Assembly (NCBI RefSeq): GCF_029989365.1
Contig: NZ_JAPRAQ010000013.1
Span: 153,293-217,292 of the forward strand
DNA from: Bradyrhizobium sp. Arg816
Lineage (GTDB): Bacteria; Pseudomonadota; Alphaproteobacteria; Rhizobiales; Xanthobacteraceae
Length of the DNA stretch: 64,000 nucleotides
Reading direction: 5' to 3'
The notes under the pieces were generated by a model that saw only the letters and a list, made by a program, of their open reading frames with translations, made no database searches and was not told the origin of the DNA. The first letter of the stretch is position 1. Each line of letters begins with the position of its first letter. The translations under genes and the position numbers were made by a program. This document shows, one piece after another, positions 52,120 to 61,228 of the stretch.

Positions 52120-52539
52120 TCAGGCAGCCTGGAATGGGATCTCGGTGGCGACGCCGGCCAGGCCGGCCAGAATTGCGTCCTCCACCGGGAACAGCGCCCG
52201 GATCCGCTTGAGCGCCTCGAAATAGCGGGTCGTGCGGACCAGCTCGTGGATCGCGGCAAGCCCGTCGAGCATCTGGCGGCTCTCGCAAACCGCGAGCAGG
52301 GCCGCATGATGCTCCCCGTAGAGCGCGACTGCGGCGCCGATATCCGTCGGGTTCATCAGCATGAGCTGGACGATGAAATAGAGCTGCCGCATCGCCGTAG
52401 TGGCGTCGGAAGCCTGCATGACCTGCCCTTCGAGCAGGAACATCACGTCGTTGACGAGCTCGACCGAGACCTTGCGGTCCACGCGCAGCACTGCGCCGTT
52501 GACGTAGATCCGCTCACCCGCCCGCAAGGATATTTTCAT
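52120..52539 (-). CDS. flbT: Flagellin-synthesis repressor FlbT
   Basis: 139 residues from ATG 52539, overlapping the flaF stop by 1 nt. KISLRAGERIYVNGAVLRVD and VSVELVNDVMFLLEGQVMQA at the N-terminus are FlbT signatures. FlbT binds flagellin mRNA and limits its translation until hooks are complete (known in Caulobacter), acting with FlaF. Confidence 0.94.
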   Translation of the reverse strand: MKISLRAGERIYVNGAVLRVDRKVSVELVNDVMFLLEGQVMQASDATTAMRQLYFIVQLMLMNPTDIGAAVALYGEHHAALLAVCESRQMLDGLAAIHELVRTTRYFEALKRIRALFPVEDAILAGLAGVATEIPFQAA

Positions 52540-52883
52540 CAGAGGGCGTCTCGGATCAGGCGGTTGATTTCGATGAGCTGCATCACGTCGTTCGACTTCT
52601 CCTCGCGAAGCCGGTCGGCTTCCTTGATGACCCACAGACCGATCGAGATGATGTCGGCGCGCAGCTTTTCCGGGAGTGCGTTTTCCGGATGGGCGAGATC
52701 CTCAATGAAGATCGTCCACAGCCGCCGCACATAGAGCAGGCTCTCGACCAGATCTTCGAAGCTGAAACGTCCGCTCCGGATCCGCTCGAGCCGGTCGATG
52801 CCGAGACTGAGCGCCTGCCGCTCGCGGCCCCGCGCCTCATAGCCGCTATCGTCGACAACCGCTTCATAGGCTTCAAACGTCAT
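52539..52883 (-). CDS. flaF: Flagellar regulator FlaF
   Basis: 114 residues from ATG 52883; the longer frame begins in a non-coding leader. EAYEAVVDDSGYEARGRERQAL near the start and LWTIFIEDLAHPENALPEKLR near residue 65 match FlaF. It is needed for flagellin production or secretion opposite FlbT. The ATG lacks a strong Shine-Dalgarno. Confidence 0.93.
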   Translation of the reverse strand: MTFEAYEAVVDDSGYEARGRERQALSLGIDRLERIRSGRFSFEDLVESLLYVRRLWTIFIEDLAHPENALPEKLRADIISIGLWVIKEADRLREEKSNDVMQLIEINRLIRDAL

Positions 52884-52944
52884 CAGAACCACTCTGCGCA
52901 GGAGACCGAATAACAAGACCAAGACAAAGGTGACAGACCCCGGC

Positions 52945-53991
52945 TCAGAGATAGTTGATGAGGCTGATCTGCTGGAGCTGCGACGTCAGCGACAGTGCCG
53001 TCTTGATCTGGGTCTGCAGGGTGTTGACCCGGACCGAGGCCTCCGTCGGGTCGACCGCCTCCAGACCGACGATCTGATTGTTCAGAATGTCCTGCTGCGT
53101 CTTGAGCTTTTCGGTGGCGCCGGTGATCCGCTGCTGGACTGTGCCGACGCTGCCGCCGAGCGTAGCGAGGTCCGTGATGGCGGTACCGACGAGGTCGATG
53201 GCCTTGTCCACGACGACCTGGAACGTGTCCTGGCTCAGCTTCGCGTTCCCGAGATCCGCCATCATGGTATAGGCCTCGGCGAGCCTACGGAAGCCGATCT
53301 GGTTGGCGCTAACGGACGTATCGGCGATCTCGGTCGTGGAGATACGGCTCTGCATGGTCTGGTCGGTGGCCGTTGACCAATTGGTGTTCCAGGCCGGGCT
53401 CGCGAACTCGGCATCGAAGGTGGTGTTGAGGAAAGTCTGCATTTGCGCCGGGGTGATGGTGCTTACGCTGGCCGAGGATTGCGAGAAGCCGAAGGTCGCA
53501 AGGAAATCGGCGTCGACCTGGTTCTTGCTGGCCGAGCCCGCAGTGTAAGCCGTGATCGGTTGGTTCTGCGTGTTGATGCCCGAGAACAGATACGAACCGT
53601 TATAGGAGACGTTCAGCGCGCCGATCAGGTCCTGGAGGTTGGCGGACGCAGGCGGCAGGACGATCCGCCCGCCGCCGTCGGTGCTGCGGGCCGCGATCAG
53701 GTCCTTGAGGAAAGATGTTGCGGTCGTACCGAGCTGGGTGATCCGGTTCTGCGTCGTGTCCAGGCGCCCCGAGACGAGCCCGTTGGTATCGACGAGTTGA
53801 TCGGCGAAGCTCAGGTCCGCCCGCAGGGTGACGTCGCTTCCGGTCGTGGCACCAAGCTCGAGGCCGACGTCGGCGAAGCGGCCGGTGGTGGCTTCCTTCG
53901 AGGCCTTGGTCAGCGCGGCCTGATTGTTCGTGATCGAGGACCTCAACGACGAAGACAGCATCAGGGTCGAGATGTAGTTGGCGCTCATCAT
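52945..53991 (-). CDS. flgL: Hook-filament junction protein FlgL
   Basis: 348 residues. Flagellin-like N-terminal helix (SANYISTLMLSSSLRSSITN, then NQAALTKASKEATTGRFADVG) and C-terminal helix ending LTSQLQQISLINYL. The middle is variable. It joins FlgK to the filament. It starts 3 nt after the flgK stop. Confidence 0.93.
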   Translation of the reverse strand: MMSANYISTLMLSSSLRSSITNNQAALTKASKEATTGRFADVGLELGATTGSDVTLRADLSFADQLVDTNGLVSGRLDTTQNRITQLGTTATSFLKDLIAARSTDGGGRIVLPPASANLQDLIGALNVSYNGSYLFSGINTQNQPITAYTAGSASKNQVDADFLATFGFSQSSASVSTITPAQMQTFLNTTFDAEFASPAWNTNWSTATDQTMQSRISTTEIADTSVSANQIGFRRLAEAYTMMADLGNAKLSQDTFQVVVDKAIDLVGTAITDLATLGGSVGTVQQRITGATEKLKTQQDILNNQIVGLEAVDPTEASVRVNTLQTQIKTALSLTSQLQQISLINYL

Positions 53992-53994
53992 GAC

Positions 53995-55470
53995 TTAATT
54001 CCCCACGGCTGCCAGCAGGCTCTTCAACATTTGGTCGACGGTCGAGATGATCTTCGACGACGCCGAATAGGTACGTTCGACCTGAAGCATCAAGGACATC
54101 TCGTCGTCCATGTTGACGCCGCTGACGTTCGACAGCGCCGCGGAGCTGCGGTCGAGCAGCGTGTTCTGGTAGGTGGCGTTGTCGTCCGCGGCCTTGCGCT
54201 GGTTTTCGATCCAGCTCGTCGACGACGCAGCGAAGTCGATCAAGCTGCCGCTCGGCTTGCCTTGCGTGGTTGCATCGAACGGCTGCGACGCATCCATGTT
54301 GCCGATGAGCTGCTGCAGCCTGGTCGAGTAGCCGGCATTGCCGGTGGTGTTGTATCTGTAGGCGACGTTGCCGCTGATCGCGCCATCACGCAGCAGGTTG
54401 GGATTGCCGCCCTGGGCCGGGTCGACCGACGCGGCAACGCTGATCGAGCCGGCCAGGCCGACCGAGACGGTCGCGCTAGCGGGCATCGCGGGTGAGCCGG
54501 GATAGGTGAACAGGCCGGGCCGGTCGGGCAGCGCCGCGCCGGACTGGTCGACCTCCTTGAAGGATTCGACAAGGCCGCGTGCGATCTCGTCGAGCTGGCT
54601 CTGATACGTGACCGTGGCGTTGTCGCGCAACTGGGCGAGGCCAGCGAGCTTGCCGGTCTTGATCGGCATCACGGAATTGGCGCCGGTGACCGGGACACCG
54701 TCGATATAGACAGCATTGCCGGTGGTCCCGGGCGTATAGATGTTGGTCGCCGCGAAGCTGACCGAGCGCGCCGACTTGTCGAACAGCACGACGCCGCTGT
54801 CGGTGTAGAGCGCCGCGTCGCCGTTGGCGCGCAGCGTCATCGAGACGCCGACCTCCTGCGACATCTTCGAGACGATGTTGTCGCGCTGGTCGAGATAATC
54901 GGTGACGTCGTCACCGGCGATCGTCCCCTTCACGATCGCGGTGTTGACCTTATCGAACTGGGTCAGGAGCTGATTGATATTCCCGACCGAAGTCGCCATG
55001 TCGGCATCCGCTCCCTGGCGCACCGTCTGCACGGTCTTGGTGGCCTGGTTGAGCGCGGTCGCCATGTCCTTGGCGGACGTGACCGCCGCCTGCGCCAGCG
55101 TGGTGTTGTCCGGAGCGTTGGCATATTGCTGGAGCGCCTGCTTCAGCTTGTTGAGCTGGGCAGCCGGCGACTGCCCAAGCTGGGGATCGTCCACTGTCGA
55201 GGCCGATATCTTCTGAAGACCGTCCAGGATTGCATTCTGCTTGGCGGACCCGGACGTCGCGATCAAGACGTTATTATAGAGACCCGAGCTGGCGGCACGC
55301 TGGATCGCCGCCACATAGACCCCGGCCCCGGGCAGATTGTCCAGCACGGCGATCTTGCGCGAATAGCCGGCGGCGCTGGCACCGGCGATGTTGCGCGAGA
55401 TCGTCGACGACTGGATGCCCGACGCCATGAGCGACGCGCGAGCGGAGTCGAGAGCGGCGGTAAGGGACAT
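53995..55470 (-). CDS. flgK: Hook-associated protein FlgK
   Basis: 491 residues. N-terminal LTAALDSARASLMASGIQSS with the conserved NIAGASAAGYSRK motif near residue 30, and the C-terminal FlgK/FlgE helix (VNMDDEMSLMLQVERTYSAS, TVDQMLKSLLAAVGN). First hook-filament junction protein. It is 34 nt downstream of flgE. Confidence 0.94.
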   Translation of the reverse strand: MSLTAALDSARASLMASGIQSSTISRNIAGASAAGYSRKIAVLDNLPGAGVYVAAIQRAASSGLYNNVLIATSGSAKQNAILDGLQKISASTVDDPQLGQSPAAQLNKLKQALQQYANAPDNTTLAQAAVTSAKDMATALNQATKTVQTVRQGADADMATSVGNINQLLTQFDKVNTAIVKGTIAGDDVTDYLDQRDNIVSKMSQEVGVSMTLRANGDAALYTDSGVVLFDKSARSVSFAATNIYTPGTTGNAVYIDGVPVTGANSVMPIKTGKLAGLAQLRDNATVTYQSQLDEIARGLVESFKEVDQSGAALPDRPGLFTYPGSPAMPASATVSVGLAGSISVAASVDPAQGGNPNLLRDGAISGNVAYRYNTTGNAGYSTRLQQLIGNMDASQPFDATTQGKPSGSLIDFAASSTSWIENQRKAADDNATYQNTLLDRSSAALSNVSGVNMDDEMSLMLQVERTYSASSKIISTVDQMLKSLLAAVGN

Positions 55471-55504
55471 GATTTGCTCTTGCCCGGAATGAGCGCGTGA
55501 GGAT

Positions 55505-56737
55505 TCAGCGCTTCAGGTTGACGACGACGTCGAGCAGGTCGGAACCGGTCTGGAACGTTTTCGAATTCGCAGTGAAGCCGCGCTGCGCCTCGATCATCCC
55601 GGTGAGTTCGTCTGCGAGGTCGACGTTGGAGGCCTCCAGCGCACCCGACTGGACCGTGCCGAGACCGCCGGTACCGGCATTCCCGGCCTGCGCGTTGCCG
55701 GAATTCATGTTGGTCGAATAGACGTTACCGGGCTCCGGCGTCAGATTGTTGGGGCTCGCGACGTCCGCGATCATGATCGTGTAGAGCGTCAGCTGCTGCC
55801 CGTTCTTGAGGATCGCCGTCACGTGGCCCGCAGTGTCGACGTCGACCTTGTCGATGGCCGATGGAACGCTGCCATTGACAGTCGCCTTGAAGCTGAAGTC
55901 GGTTCCGACCTGGGTCATGTTCGACAGGTCCAGGCTCATCGCCGCACCGCCTGGAACGGTGAGGGCGAGAGTCGTCGGGCTCGCCGCGGCCAGCGTGCCT
56001 TTGCCGGTTGCGGTCGTATCGAAGGTGAAAGTGGTGGCGGCACCGACCGACGCACCTGTCGCGGAGTTGTAAGCCTGAATCTGCCAGGTGTCAGAGCCGG
56101 CGGCCGTCGCCGTGTGGGACATGTAGACGTCGAGCGTAACGGCCTGGCCGATATTGTTGTAGGCCACGATCGAGCTCTTCGACGAATATGACGCCGGCCC
56201 GGGCGGACCGGCGATCACAGCCGCTTTCGGATCCAGATTGCCGGTCGTGAGCGTTCCCGCCGTCGACGGCACGGGCACTTGCGAAACCTGGGCAATGTTG
56301 ACGATCTGCATGCCGGACAGGCTGTTCTGCGAGAAATTGGTCACCTTACCGGGCTGGCCCAGGAGGTAGTAGCCGGCCGCGTTGACTAGATTGCCCTGAG
56401 CGTCCGGCACGAACGACCCGGCGCGCGTCAGATATTGCTGCGTGTTGGCGGCGTTCGACACCACGAAGAAGCCGTTGCCCCGCACGGCGAGGTCCGTGGT
56501 CGACGTGGTGAACTGCGTGTGTCCCGCGTCGCTGATGGCGTAGCGAACCTTCGTCTCGACGGCGCCGGAGTCGTAATTGCCGGAGCCGCTCTTCAGGATC
56601 AGTGACGAGAATTCCGTCGAAGCCCGCTTGTAACCGGTCGTGTTGACGTTCGCGATGTTGTCCGAAACCGTCGACAGCTTGTTGGACTGCGCGCTCATTC
56701 CGGAAACGCCGGTGCGCATAACACCATACAGGCTCAT
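55505..56737 (-). CDS. flgE: Flagellar hook protein FlgE
   Basis: 410 residues; AGGAG precedes the ATG. The start MSLYGVMRTGVSGMSAQSNK and LSTVSDNIANVNTTGYKRAS is the classic rod/hook motif; TDLAVRGNGFFVV near residue 85 and the C-terminal EASNVDLADELTGMIEAQRG complete it. The 97-nt gap upstream (56738-56834) is the only sizeable break in this part, so a promoter for flgEKL-flaF-flbT-flgD-fliQ-flhA may lie there. Confidence 0.95.
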   Translation of the reverse strand: MSLYGVMRTGVSGMSAQSNKLSTVSDNIANVNTTGYKRASTEFSSLILKSGSGNYDSGAVETKVRYAISDAGHTQFTTSTTDLAVRGNGFFVVSNAANTQQYLTRAGSFVPDAQGNLVNAAGYYLLGQPGKVTNFSQNSLSGMQIVNIAQVSQVPVPSTAGTLTTGNLDPKAAVIAGPPGPASYSSKSSIVAYNNIGQAVTLDVYMSHTATAAGSDTWQIQAYNSATGASVGAATTFTFDTTATGKGTLAAASPTTLALTVPGGAAMSLDLSNMTQVGTDFSFKATVNGSVPSAIDKVDVDTAGHVTAILKNGQQLTLYTIMIADVASPNNLTPEPGNVYSTNMNSGNAQAGNAGTGGLGTVQSGALEASNVDLADELTGMIEAQRGFTANSKTFQTGSDLLDVVVNLKR

Positions 56738-56834
56738 GAAGTAGGCTCCTTTGTCAGGTTGTATCTACAATGCGGGTTCTTGCTTGCGCGGAGCTGATGA
56801 TTGGGATCCGTGCACAACTTTCAGGTGGTAGCGA

Positions 56835-57416
56835 TCATGTCGTCTTCGGCTGACAGAACGAGCGCGCCTTGTCGGTCCACGCTCCGAAGCCGCTGGAGAC
56901 GAGATGCGCGACGATGTGACAGACGTAGCGCTTCTGCGCGGGCTGATTGTTGGGACCTGCATTGTAGCGCGCGACCGCCATGGTCCAGCTGCCCTCGCGC
57001 TGCTTCAGCTCTTTCAGGAAGCGCGCGGCGTATTCGACGTTCTTCGCGGGATCGAACATCGCCCGCACCGACGTGAACTTGTCGCCGTGATAATAGTGAT
57101 TGATCTGCATGCAACCGAGGTCGATCAGCTTGATGCCCTTGCTGCGCATCGCCTCGAAATTCACGATCGCGTCGTTCATGTCCTTGGCGAACACGGTCTG
57201 GCCGTCGGCGCCGAGCGCGTAAGGATGGAGCGAACCGCGCCGTCCGGTCTCGGTGAGGCCGACCGCATAGAGAATGCCGAGCGGAATCCCATGCTGCTGG
57301 GACGCGCGCGCCATCTCGCGCTCGCAGGGGCGCGCGTTGTCGGTCGCAGCTAGCGCGGCGCCCGAGCTACAGATAAACAGGGCCGCGGCGAGTATGCGGC
57401 CCCACGTCCTGGTCAT
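56835..57416 (-). CDS. Lytic transglycosylase (SltF-like)
   Basis: 193 residues from ATG 57416 (AGGAG 8 nt upstream); the open frame further upstream shadows fliK. Signal peptide MTRTWGRILAAALFICSSGA. Catalytic Glu in YAVGLTETGRRGSLHPYA near residue 60, substrate motif LGCMQINHYYHG and AVARYNAGPNNQPAQ near residue 160. It opens the peptidoglycan for the rod, the function missing from the single-domain FlgJ. It overlaps the 3' end of fliK by 50 nt. Confidence 0.9.
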   Translation of the reverse strand: MTRTWGRILAAALFICSSGAALAATDNARPCEREMARASQQHGIPLGILYAVGLTETGRRGSLHPYALGADGQTVFAKDMNDAIVNFEAMRSKGIKLIDLGCMQINHYYHGDKFTSVRAMFDPAKNVEYAARFLKELKQREGSWTMAVARYNAGPNNQPAQKRYVCHIVAHLVSSGFGAWTDKARSFCQPKTT

Positions 57417-58698
57417 GACGCGTCTCCTGGTTGGACTGGCGCTCCTGCCGGGCCTGCTTCGCGCCGCCCTCCGATTGCCCCGACGACGTGCCGGCGCCGC
57501 CGAACGTACCTTGCGACTGCGACGATGGCTGTTGCTGGCCGGAGAGCTGCGGCTGCGACTGCGACTGGCCGGAGCCGCTCTGGAATCCGTCCAGCGAGCC
57601 GTGCTGCACGGGCGCGACGTCGGCGACATAGCCCGCCGACTGCATGAGATCACGGATCGAGTCGCGCTGCTGATCCAGCATCAGGCTGGTGTCCTTGCGC
57701 GCGGCCGCGAGGTGAACGGAGACCTCCGAGCCGACGAGACGAAGGCGTACCGTGACGTTGCCGAGCGCCGGCGGTTCGAGATTGATCGTCAGGATCTTGA
57801 GCGGCTCAGGCGCATTGGTCTGCGACGTCGCAAGATCGGGGACGGTGGACGCCGTCGGGGCCGGCGATTCCTTCAGCTCGGCGACGACTGCGTTGGCGAC
57901 CTGCTGCGTGGCGCTGAACTGCGCCGGCGGCAGATGGGTCTCCTGCTGGACCACGGTGACCTTGGTCGCTTCGGGCAATGCGTCCCGCGCCGAGGCTTTG
58001 ACGGCGCGTTCGACATTGGCCGTGACGGCCTCGAAGCCTTGCGTTGCAGGCATTGCCTTCGAGGACGCATCGCTGCCTTGCTGCGCGGCTGCCGCCGCCT
58101 GCGAAGGCGCGGCCTGCGGGCGCGTGCCCGTTGAAGCGGCAGCGGGCGGTGCGGGTTCGGCAGACGTGACCTTCGCCGCGCCCTGGACCTCACGCTTCGT
58201 CGTAGCAGAGCGTTCGTCGCGCGCAGGCGCGTCCTTCTTGTCGACCGCCGGCGATTGCAGCTGCGGCCTCACGGCCGGCACGGCGGCGAGCTGCTGTTCG
58301 ACGACCGCCGGAATGCTGGATCGGGCCGAAACATCGGTCTTCGCGCCGTGGTCGACCGGAGTTTGCGTCTCCGGCAATTTTTCAGTTTTCTCGTCGGCCG
58401 ATTTGCGAATGGATTCGGGCTCGTCATCCGCCTTGGTGCGTTCCCGCACCGTCTTGTCCTTGTCGGCCGGGCGCGCGAGGTGCGTGCGCAGCGATCCGGC
58501 CTTCGCGCTCGTGCTGCCGCCCTCGTCGCTGAGCGCCCGCTTCGCGAGTTTCGAGACGGTGTGCAGCAGGTCGTTGAACGACGAATCTGCCGGCGATTTC
58601 GCTCCGGCAGACTTGCCCGAGCGCGATGCGCCGCGCATGTTGAGGCTTTCGGCGAGACCCGAAAAGACCTGTCCGGAGGTTCCACTGAGCTTCGTCAT
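57367..58698 (-). CDS. fliK: Flagellar hook-length control protein FliK (formerly MotD)
   Basis: 443 residues. The first 280 residues are Ala/Ser/Lys-rich and disordered; the C-terminal FliK domain is at about 290-380 (TINLEPPALGNVTVRLRLVG, SLMLDQQRDSIRDLMQSAGY). A Gln/Ser/Gly-rich tail follows. It measures hook length and triggers the export switch. Rhizobial FliK was first named MotD. Its ATG overlaps the motC stop (ATGA), and its end overlaps the transglycosylase gene by 50 nt. Confidence 0.9.
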   Translation of the reverse strand: MTKLSGTSGQVFSGLAESLNMRGASRSGKSAGAKSPADSSFNDLLHTVSKLAKRALSDEGGSTSAKAGSLRTHLARPADKDKTVRERTKADDEPESIRKSADEKTEKLPETQTPVDHGAKTDVSARSSIPAVVEQQLAAVPAVRPQLQSPAVDKKDAPARDERSATTKREVQGAAKVTSAEPAPPAAASTGTRPQAAPSQAAAAAQQGSDASSKAMPATQGFEAVTANVERAVKASARDALPEATKVTVVQQETHLPPAQFSATQQVANAVVAELKESPAPTASTVPDLATSQTNAPEPLKILTINLEPPALGNVTVRLRLVGSEVSVHLAAARKDTSLMLDQQRDSIRDLMQSAGYVADVAPVQHGSLDGFQSGSGQSQSQPQLSGQQQPSSQSQGTFGGAGTSSGQSEGGAKQARQERQSNQETRHDQDVGPHTRRGPVYL

Positions 58699-59885
58699 GG
58701 GCGATCCCTGGTAAGGCGTTCGAGTTCGCCCAGCTGCTTCCGCGCGCGCGCAAGCATCTCGGTCGACGAGGCGAGATCGAGACGCGCCGGCGTGACCGGA
58801 GGCTTGTCGGCGGCGGCGGTGGATCCGCCCGCGAACGGCTTGCGGACATCGAGTGCGAGCTGCAACGTTGCATTCAGCAGCGGAACGTCGCGCTCGGGCA
58901 ACTTCGAGCGGTCCAGGGCCTTCAACTCAGCGATGCCGCCGTCATACTCATCAGTGAGCGCCCGCGAGACGCCGCGGAAGAAATGCGCGCGCTCGCGATC
59001 CTCCGAGGCATCGGCGCTGAGCGTCAGCGCACGCTCGCCGGCAAGCCGGGTCACCGCCAGCCGTCCATGCACCATCGCGGTGCGCGCGATCACGAGATAA
59101 AGCTTGAGGCGGCTCGCGCGATCTATCTGCTCCAGCAGAGTGACGATCCGCGCAAAGCGGCGCTCATCGAGGGCAATGCTCGATTGCGTCAGGCCGGAGG
59201 CGAAGCGCTGCCAGAAGTCCCCGGAGTAGACCGAGTTACGGTAATGGCGGATATAGGCGAGCGTCAGGAACTCGAACTTGTCGAAATCCTCGGCCTGTCC
59301 GACCAGCAGGATCTCGCGCCGCAGCGCCGCCTCCTCCACCAGCGTGCCCGGCAACAGCAGCCGCGCGTCGTCCAGGCGCTCGATCGCGAGCGATGCCTCG
59401 GCGCGCGCGAACAGCGCGCCCTGGACCAGCGCGACCTGTCCGCCCAGGCCCGTTGGCAGCGTGCGCGGCTTGACGTCCTTGAGCAATTCGCGCGCTTCGT
59501 CCTGGCGGCCTTCGACATAGGCCAGCGCACCATTGAACAGCCGCTCGTCGACGTTCAGCTTGTCGCGCGGCAGCTTTCGGACGACCTGCGGCCCGCCGCC
59601 GCTGAGCAAATAGATGATGACGGCCTGGCCGTTCTGCGCGTTGCTCCACACGCCCGGATCGGCGGCGAGGAACTTTTCGCCGACCTGCCGGGTCAGCGCG
59701 ATGTGGCTGCCATGCGCCGCGGTGTCGCCACGGGCAATGCCATCCTGCACCGCCTGCAAGGTGCGCACGAGCTCATAGGGCTCGCCCGAGGTTGAAGCCG
59801 GGGACGGTGCCGGATCGGCAAACGCGCACACCGTCGTGAACGGCAGCAACATCAGCAGCGCGGCGCCCAGGAGCGGCCTGGTCAA
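58695..59885 (-). CDS. motC: Chemotaxis/motility protein MotC
   Basis: 396 residues from TTG 59885, whose TTGA overlaps the motB stop; a later ATG would cut the signal peptide. The signal LTRPLLGAALLMLLPFTTVC-ending near CAFA exports it to the periplasm. The rest is helical with GGGPQVVRKLPRDKLNVDE and FDKFEFLTLAYIRHYRNSVY; no enzymatic motif. MotC is a rhizobial periplasmic protein proposed to stabilise MotB. Confidence 0.9.
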   Translation of the reverse strand: MTRPLLGAALLMLLPFTTVCAFADPAPSPASTSGEPYELVRTLQAVQDGIARGDTAAHGSHIALTRQVGEKFLAADPGVWSNAQNGQAVIIYLLSGGGPQVVRKLPRDKLNVDERLFNGALAYVEGRQDEARELLKDVKPRTLPTGLGGQVALVQGALFARAEASLAIERLDDARLLLPGTLVEEAALRREILLVGQAEDFDKFEFLTLAYIRHYRNSVYSGDFWQRFASGLTQSSIALDERRFARIVTLLEQIDRASRLKLYLVIARTAMVHGRLAVTRLAGERALTLSADASEDRERAHFFRGVSRALTDEYDGGIAELKALDRSKLPERDVPLLNATLQLALDVRKPFAGGSTAAADKPPVTPARLDLASSTEMLARARKQLGELERLTRDRP

Positions 59886-61222
59886 GGGCGCTTCTCCCGA
59901 ATCAGGATTTCGATCCGGCGGTTCTGCGCCGCCGCCGGGTCGCTCGGAAGCTTCGGCCGCCGATCGGCATAGCCTTCGACATGTTCGATCCGCTGCGCAT
60001 CGACGCCGGAGCGAACCAGCATGTAATAGGCCATCTGCGCGCGCGCCGTCGACAACCGCCAATTGTCGTAGGTCTCCGACTTGTACGGCCGATTATCGGT
60101 GTGGCCGCGCACGATGATCACACCCTGGCGCTTCGTCACCAGCGGCCCGATCTTGTCGATCACGCGGATCAGTTCGGGCCGCGGCTCGGCGGACCCGACC
60201 GCAAACATTCCGAAGCTCGCATCGTCGGTCAGGCTGATCAGAAGGCCTTCTTCGACCTGGCGCACCTCGGCCACCGGGCCCGCACCGGCCTTGATGTCCG
60301 ACAGCGCATCCGCGATCGCGGACTGTAGCTGCTTGACGGTCGGCTGCTGGGTCTGTGCCGCATCGCGCGATTCGGAATTCTTTGCTTGATCGCCGGGGCG
60401 TGGCTGCGCGGCGGCATTGGCTTGAGCGCCAGCCTGGGCGCCCGGTTGCGGCGCATTCGCCTGGGCACTGCCATCGCGTTGAGCCTGCGAAGGCGCAGGC
60501 CCCGGCGGCAGCAGGGGCGACAGGCTTGCAGACGACGCGTCCGCATTCGGAGCCACGCTACCGCCGGCATCGTCCTGCTTGGCACGTTGCGCCTGCGGCT
60601 CGCCCTGACCTGTCCCGGATGCGTTGTCGCGCGCGGACGCGTTCGGCTTTGGCTCGCTGTCCACGAAGTGATCCGCATCCTTGGATGTCTGCGGTGCCAA
60701 CTTCCAATAGCCGGGATCGAAGGGATCGCGGTAAGCATCGCCGCCCTTGAGGCCGTCCTCTTCGGCGGAGGTCAGCGCGCCGGCGCGGCGCTGGCCCGAG
60801 GACTGGTTCGCGCTGTTGGCGATCTCGGCAAGCGTCGCGTAGGGATCGCGAAACAGAACCTTCTCTTCGAAGGAGGCAGGCTTCTCCGCAGTCGGCGAGT
60901 CTCCGCGACGTTCTTCGTTCGGCCCGGCTGGCTGACGCTTGCCATCCTGGCCTTCGAACTGCGTCGGCTCCTTCTTGCTGAGATCCTTGAGGCCCTTCGG
61001 AGCGGGTGCGTTCTCCGCGAGCTTGATCGGGTTGAAATAGCTCGCGACCACCTGCTTCTGGTCCTGGTTGAGCGCATTGAGCAGCCACATGACCAGAAAG
61101 AACGCCATCATCGCGGTCATGAAGTCCGCATACGCGATCTTCCAGACGCCACCGTGATGCGCCTCCTCGGCGAAGGCGCTGCGCCTGCGGATGATGACCA
61201 GCTCGTGCTTGACTTCTTCCAT
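59882..61222 (-). CDS. motB: Flagellar motor stator protein MotB
   Basis: 446 residues, longer than enterobacterial MotB. The single helix IAYADFMTAMMAFFLVMWLL (about 29-48) carries the proton-binding Asp. A long Ala/Gln/Pro-rich linker (about 70-285) is followed by an OmpA-like peptidoglycan-binding domain (VIVRGHTDNRPYKS, WRLSTARAQMAYYMLVRSGV). It pairs with MotA, which is not in the window. It starts 6 nt after the FliH-like gene. Confidence 0.94.
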   Translation of the reverse strand: MEEVKHELVIIRRRSAFAEEAHHGGVWKIAYADFMTAMMAFFLVMWLLNALNQDQKQVVASYFNPIKLAENAPAPKGLKDLSKKEPTQFEGQDGKRQPAGPNEERRGDSPTAEKPASFEEKVLFRDPYATLAEIANSANQSSGQRRAGALTSAEEDGLKGGDAYRDPFDPGYWKLAPQTSKDADHFVDSEPKPNASARDNASGTGQGEPQAQRAKQDDAGGSVAPNADASSASLSPLLPPGPAPSQAQRDGSAQANAPQPGAQAGAQANAAAQPRPGDQAKNSESRDAAQTQQPTVKQLQSAIADALSDIKAGAGPVAEVRQVEEGLLISLTDDASFGMFAVGSAEPRPELIRVIDKIGPLVTKRQGVIIVRGHTDNRPYKSETYDNWRLSTARAQMAYYMLVRSGVDAQRIEHVEGYADRRPKLPSDPAAAQNRRIEILIREKRP

Positions 61223-61228
61223 GGCGGA

